Assembly: GCA_964390555.1 (NCBI GenBank)
Contig: CAYMJU010000101.1
Location: 1-14,582, forward strand
DNA length: 14,582 bases
Origin: CAVTWS01 sp964390555
Lineage (GTDB): Bacteria; Actinomycetota; Acidimicrobiia; Acidimicrobiales; SHLQ01
Reading direction: 5' to 3'
Part shown: one piece after another, positions 13,782 to 14,582 of the stretch
Position numbering within the stretch: position 1 is the first letter of the stretch
How the letters are laid out: every line of letters begins with the position of its first letter
Program-made: the position numbers and the translations under genes
Notes under the pieces: generated by a model
Told to the model about the DNA's origin: nothing
The model's database searches: none
What the model saw: only the letters and a program-made list of their open reading frames with translations

Positions 13782-14578
13782 GCGTGACCATCATCAACGG
13801 AGGTTCCCAAGGCCTCGGCGAGGCCGTGGCCCGCACGCTGGCCGAGCGGGGAGCCACGGGCTTGGTGCTGTCGGGCCGCTCCGCCACGCGGGGCCGGGCC
13901 CTGGCCGCCGAGCTGACCGCGGCCGGTACGCCGGCGATCTTCATCGAGGCCGAGATGGCCGACGCCGACGCGCCCGGGCGCATCGTGGCCGCCGCCGACG
14001 AGCGCTTCGGTGCCATCCACGGCGTGGTCAATGTGGCCGCCTACACATCTCGGGCCACGGTGTTCACCGACACGATCGAGCACTTCGACACCCATATGGC
14101 CGTCAACGTGCGCGGCCCGTACTTCCTCATCCAAGCGGCGGTTCGGGTCATGCTCCGCGAGGGCATCTCGGGTTCGATCGTCAACGTGGGCTCGACCACC
14201 GGCCACGGCGGTCAACCCAAGCTCACCGCCTACGCCATGTCCAAGGGCGCGCTGACGATCATGACCAAGAACCTGGCCTACGCGCTGATGCGCCACGGCA
14301 TCCGGGTCAACCAGGTGAACCCCGGTTGGATGGACACCGAGTCCGAGCACATCACCCAGATCACCCACGACGGCGCGCCGGACAATTGGTTGGCACTCGC
14401 CGAAGCCGACCGGCCCCTCGGTCGCCTCGTGAAGCCGTGGGAGGTCGCCAACCTGATCGCGTACTGCCTGTCCGCCGATGCCGGTCTGCTCACCGGTGCG
14501 TGCGTCGATGTCGATCAGACGGTCCAAGGTGCCGGCGATGCCCCGATGCCCCGACCCGACGACACGCCTCACCCCTGA
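13778..14578 (+). CDS. Short-chain dehydrogenase/reductase (SDR)
   Basis: Classical SDR, NAD(P)-dependent alcohol or ketone oxidoreductase, 266 residues, complete within the window (TGA 14576-14578). The cofactor motif is INGGSQGLGEAVA (6-18, the TGxxxGxG region with N-G-G in front). The tetrad is complete: Asn110 (NVRGPYF), Ser139 (NVGSTTG), Tyr152 and Lys156 (YAMSK). The PG motif (VNPGWMDTE) and C-terminal TGACVDVDQ are normal. GRSATRGR after the second strand suggests NADP(H) preference, since basic residues occupy the place of the acidic residue of NAD-specific forms (inference). ATG 13778 overlaps the oxygenase-ferredoxin stop as ATGA, so the two are translated together. It probably oxidises or reduces the product of the oxygenase; the substrate is not evident. 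Confidence 0.92.
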   Translation: MSVTIINGGSQGLGEAVARTLAERGATGLVLSGRSATRGRALAAELTAAGTPAIFIEAEMADADAPGRIVAAADERFGAIHGVVNVAAYTSRATVFTDTIEHFDTHMAVNVRGPYFLIQAAVRVMLREGISGSIVNVGSTTGHGGQPKLTAYAMSKGALTIMTKNLAYALMRHGIRVNQVNPGWMDTESEHITQITHDGAPDNWLALAEADRPLGRLVKPWEVANLIAYCLSADAGLLTGACVDVDQTVQGAGDAPMPRPDDTPHP

Positions 14579-14582
14579 CCCG

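Noticed and set aside
1..14582. CRISPR arrays, tRNA or rRNA genes, insertion sequences, prophage genes
   Set aside because: No regularly spaced repeats, cloverleaf, transposase motif or terminal repeats were seen.
1..14582. Genome-wide reassignment of TGA
   Set aside because: TGA ends xylB, the kinase, galT, tetR, the isomerase, both oxidoreductases, the crotonase, the esterase, the desaturase and the SDR at the expected family lengths.

Overview
This is a high-GC chromosomal segment with tightly packed genes. Junctions overlap by 4 bp (GTGA or ATGA), GTG starts are frequent, and most genes end in TGA. Codon use and protein families (BetI-like TetR, MocE-type Rieske, hormone-sensitive-lipase esterase, EchA-type crotonase) suggest an actinobacterium, perhaps an acidimicrobial one. 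That placement is inference; no rRNA or other taxonomic marker is present.

Left part (1-3360). The 3' end of a xylulokinase gene (xylB) converges on a minus-strand operon. That operon reads TetR-family regulator, galactose-1-phosphate uridylyltransferase-like protein (GalT), then a GHMP sugar kinase resembling plant L-arabinokinase. A hairpin separates the two transcription units. The set looks like phosphorylation and nucleotidyl transfer of a pentose or galactose-type sugar.

The most notable item (3489-5309) is divergent from the TetR gene. Two neighbouring plus-strand ORFs lie in the same frame and are separated by a single TGA. That TGA sits in the motif C-U-G-S-C, which is the hallmark of the UGSC (seleno)protein family. 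A hairpin fitting bacterial SECIS rules follows it directly. The two ORFs are therefore read as one 606-residue selenoprotein with Sec107. It combines a UGSC redox domain with a large C-terminal domain of unknown function. TGA is a normal stop for most other genes here, so this is local recoding. No Sec-decoding genes (selA, selB, selC, selD) are in the window.

Middle (5458-9529). A plus-strand sugar catabolism cluster holds an IolE/MocC-like TIM-barrel isomerase, two Gfo/Idh/MocA-type oxidoreductases and a decayed glycoside hydrolase family 2 gene. The GH2 relic has a large internal deletion, a frameshift and a damaged end. A perfect 23-bp hairpin closes the unit and also serves the converging pair on the other strand, an esterase and an enoyl-CoA hydratase-like protein (9582-11377).

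Right part (11585-14578). A small secreted trypsin-like protease is divergent from a fusion of a membrane fatty-acid-desaturase-type di-iron oxygenase with a C-terminal Rieske ferredoxin (MocD-MocE order). The fusion is coupled by an ATGA overlap to a short-chain dehydrogenase. Taken together, the MocC-like, MocA-like and MocD/E-like proteins hint at breakdown of a substituted, perhaps O-methylated, sugar or cyclitol. They lie in separate units, so this link is speculative.
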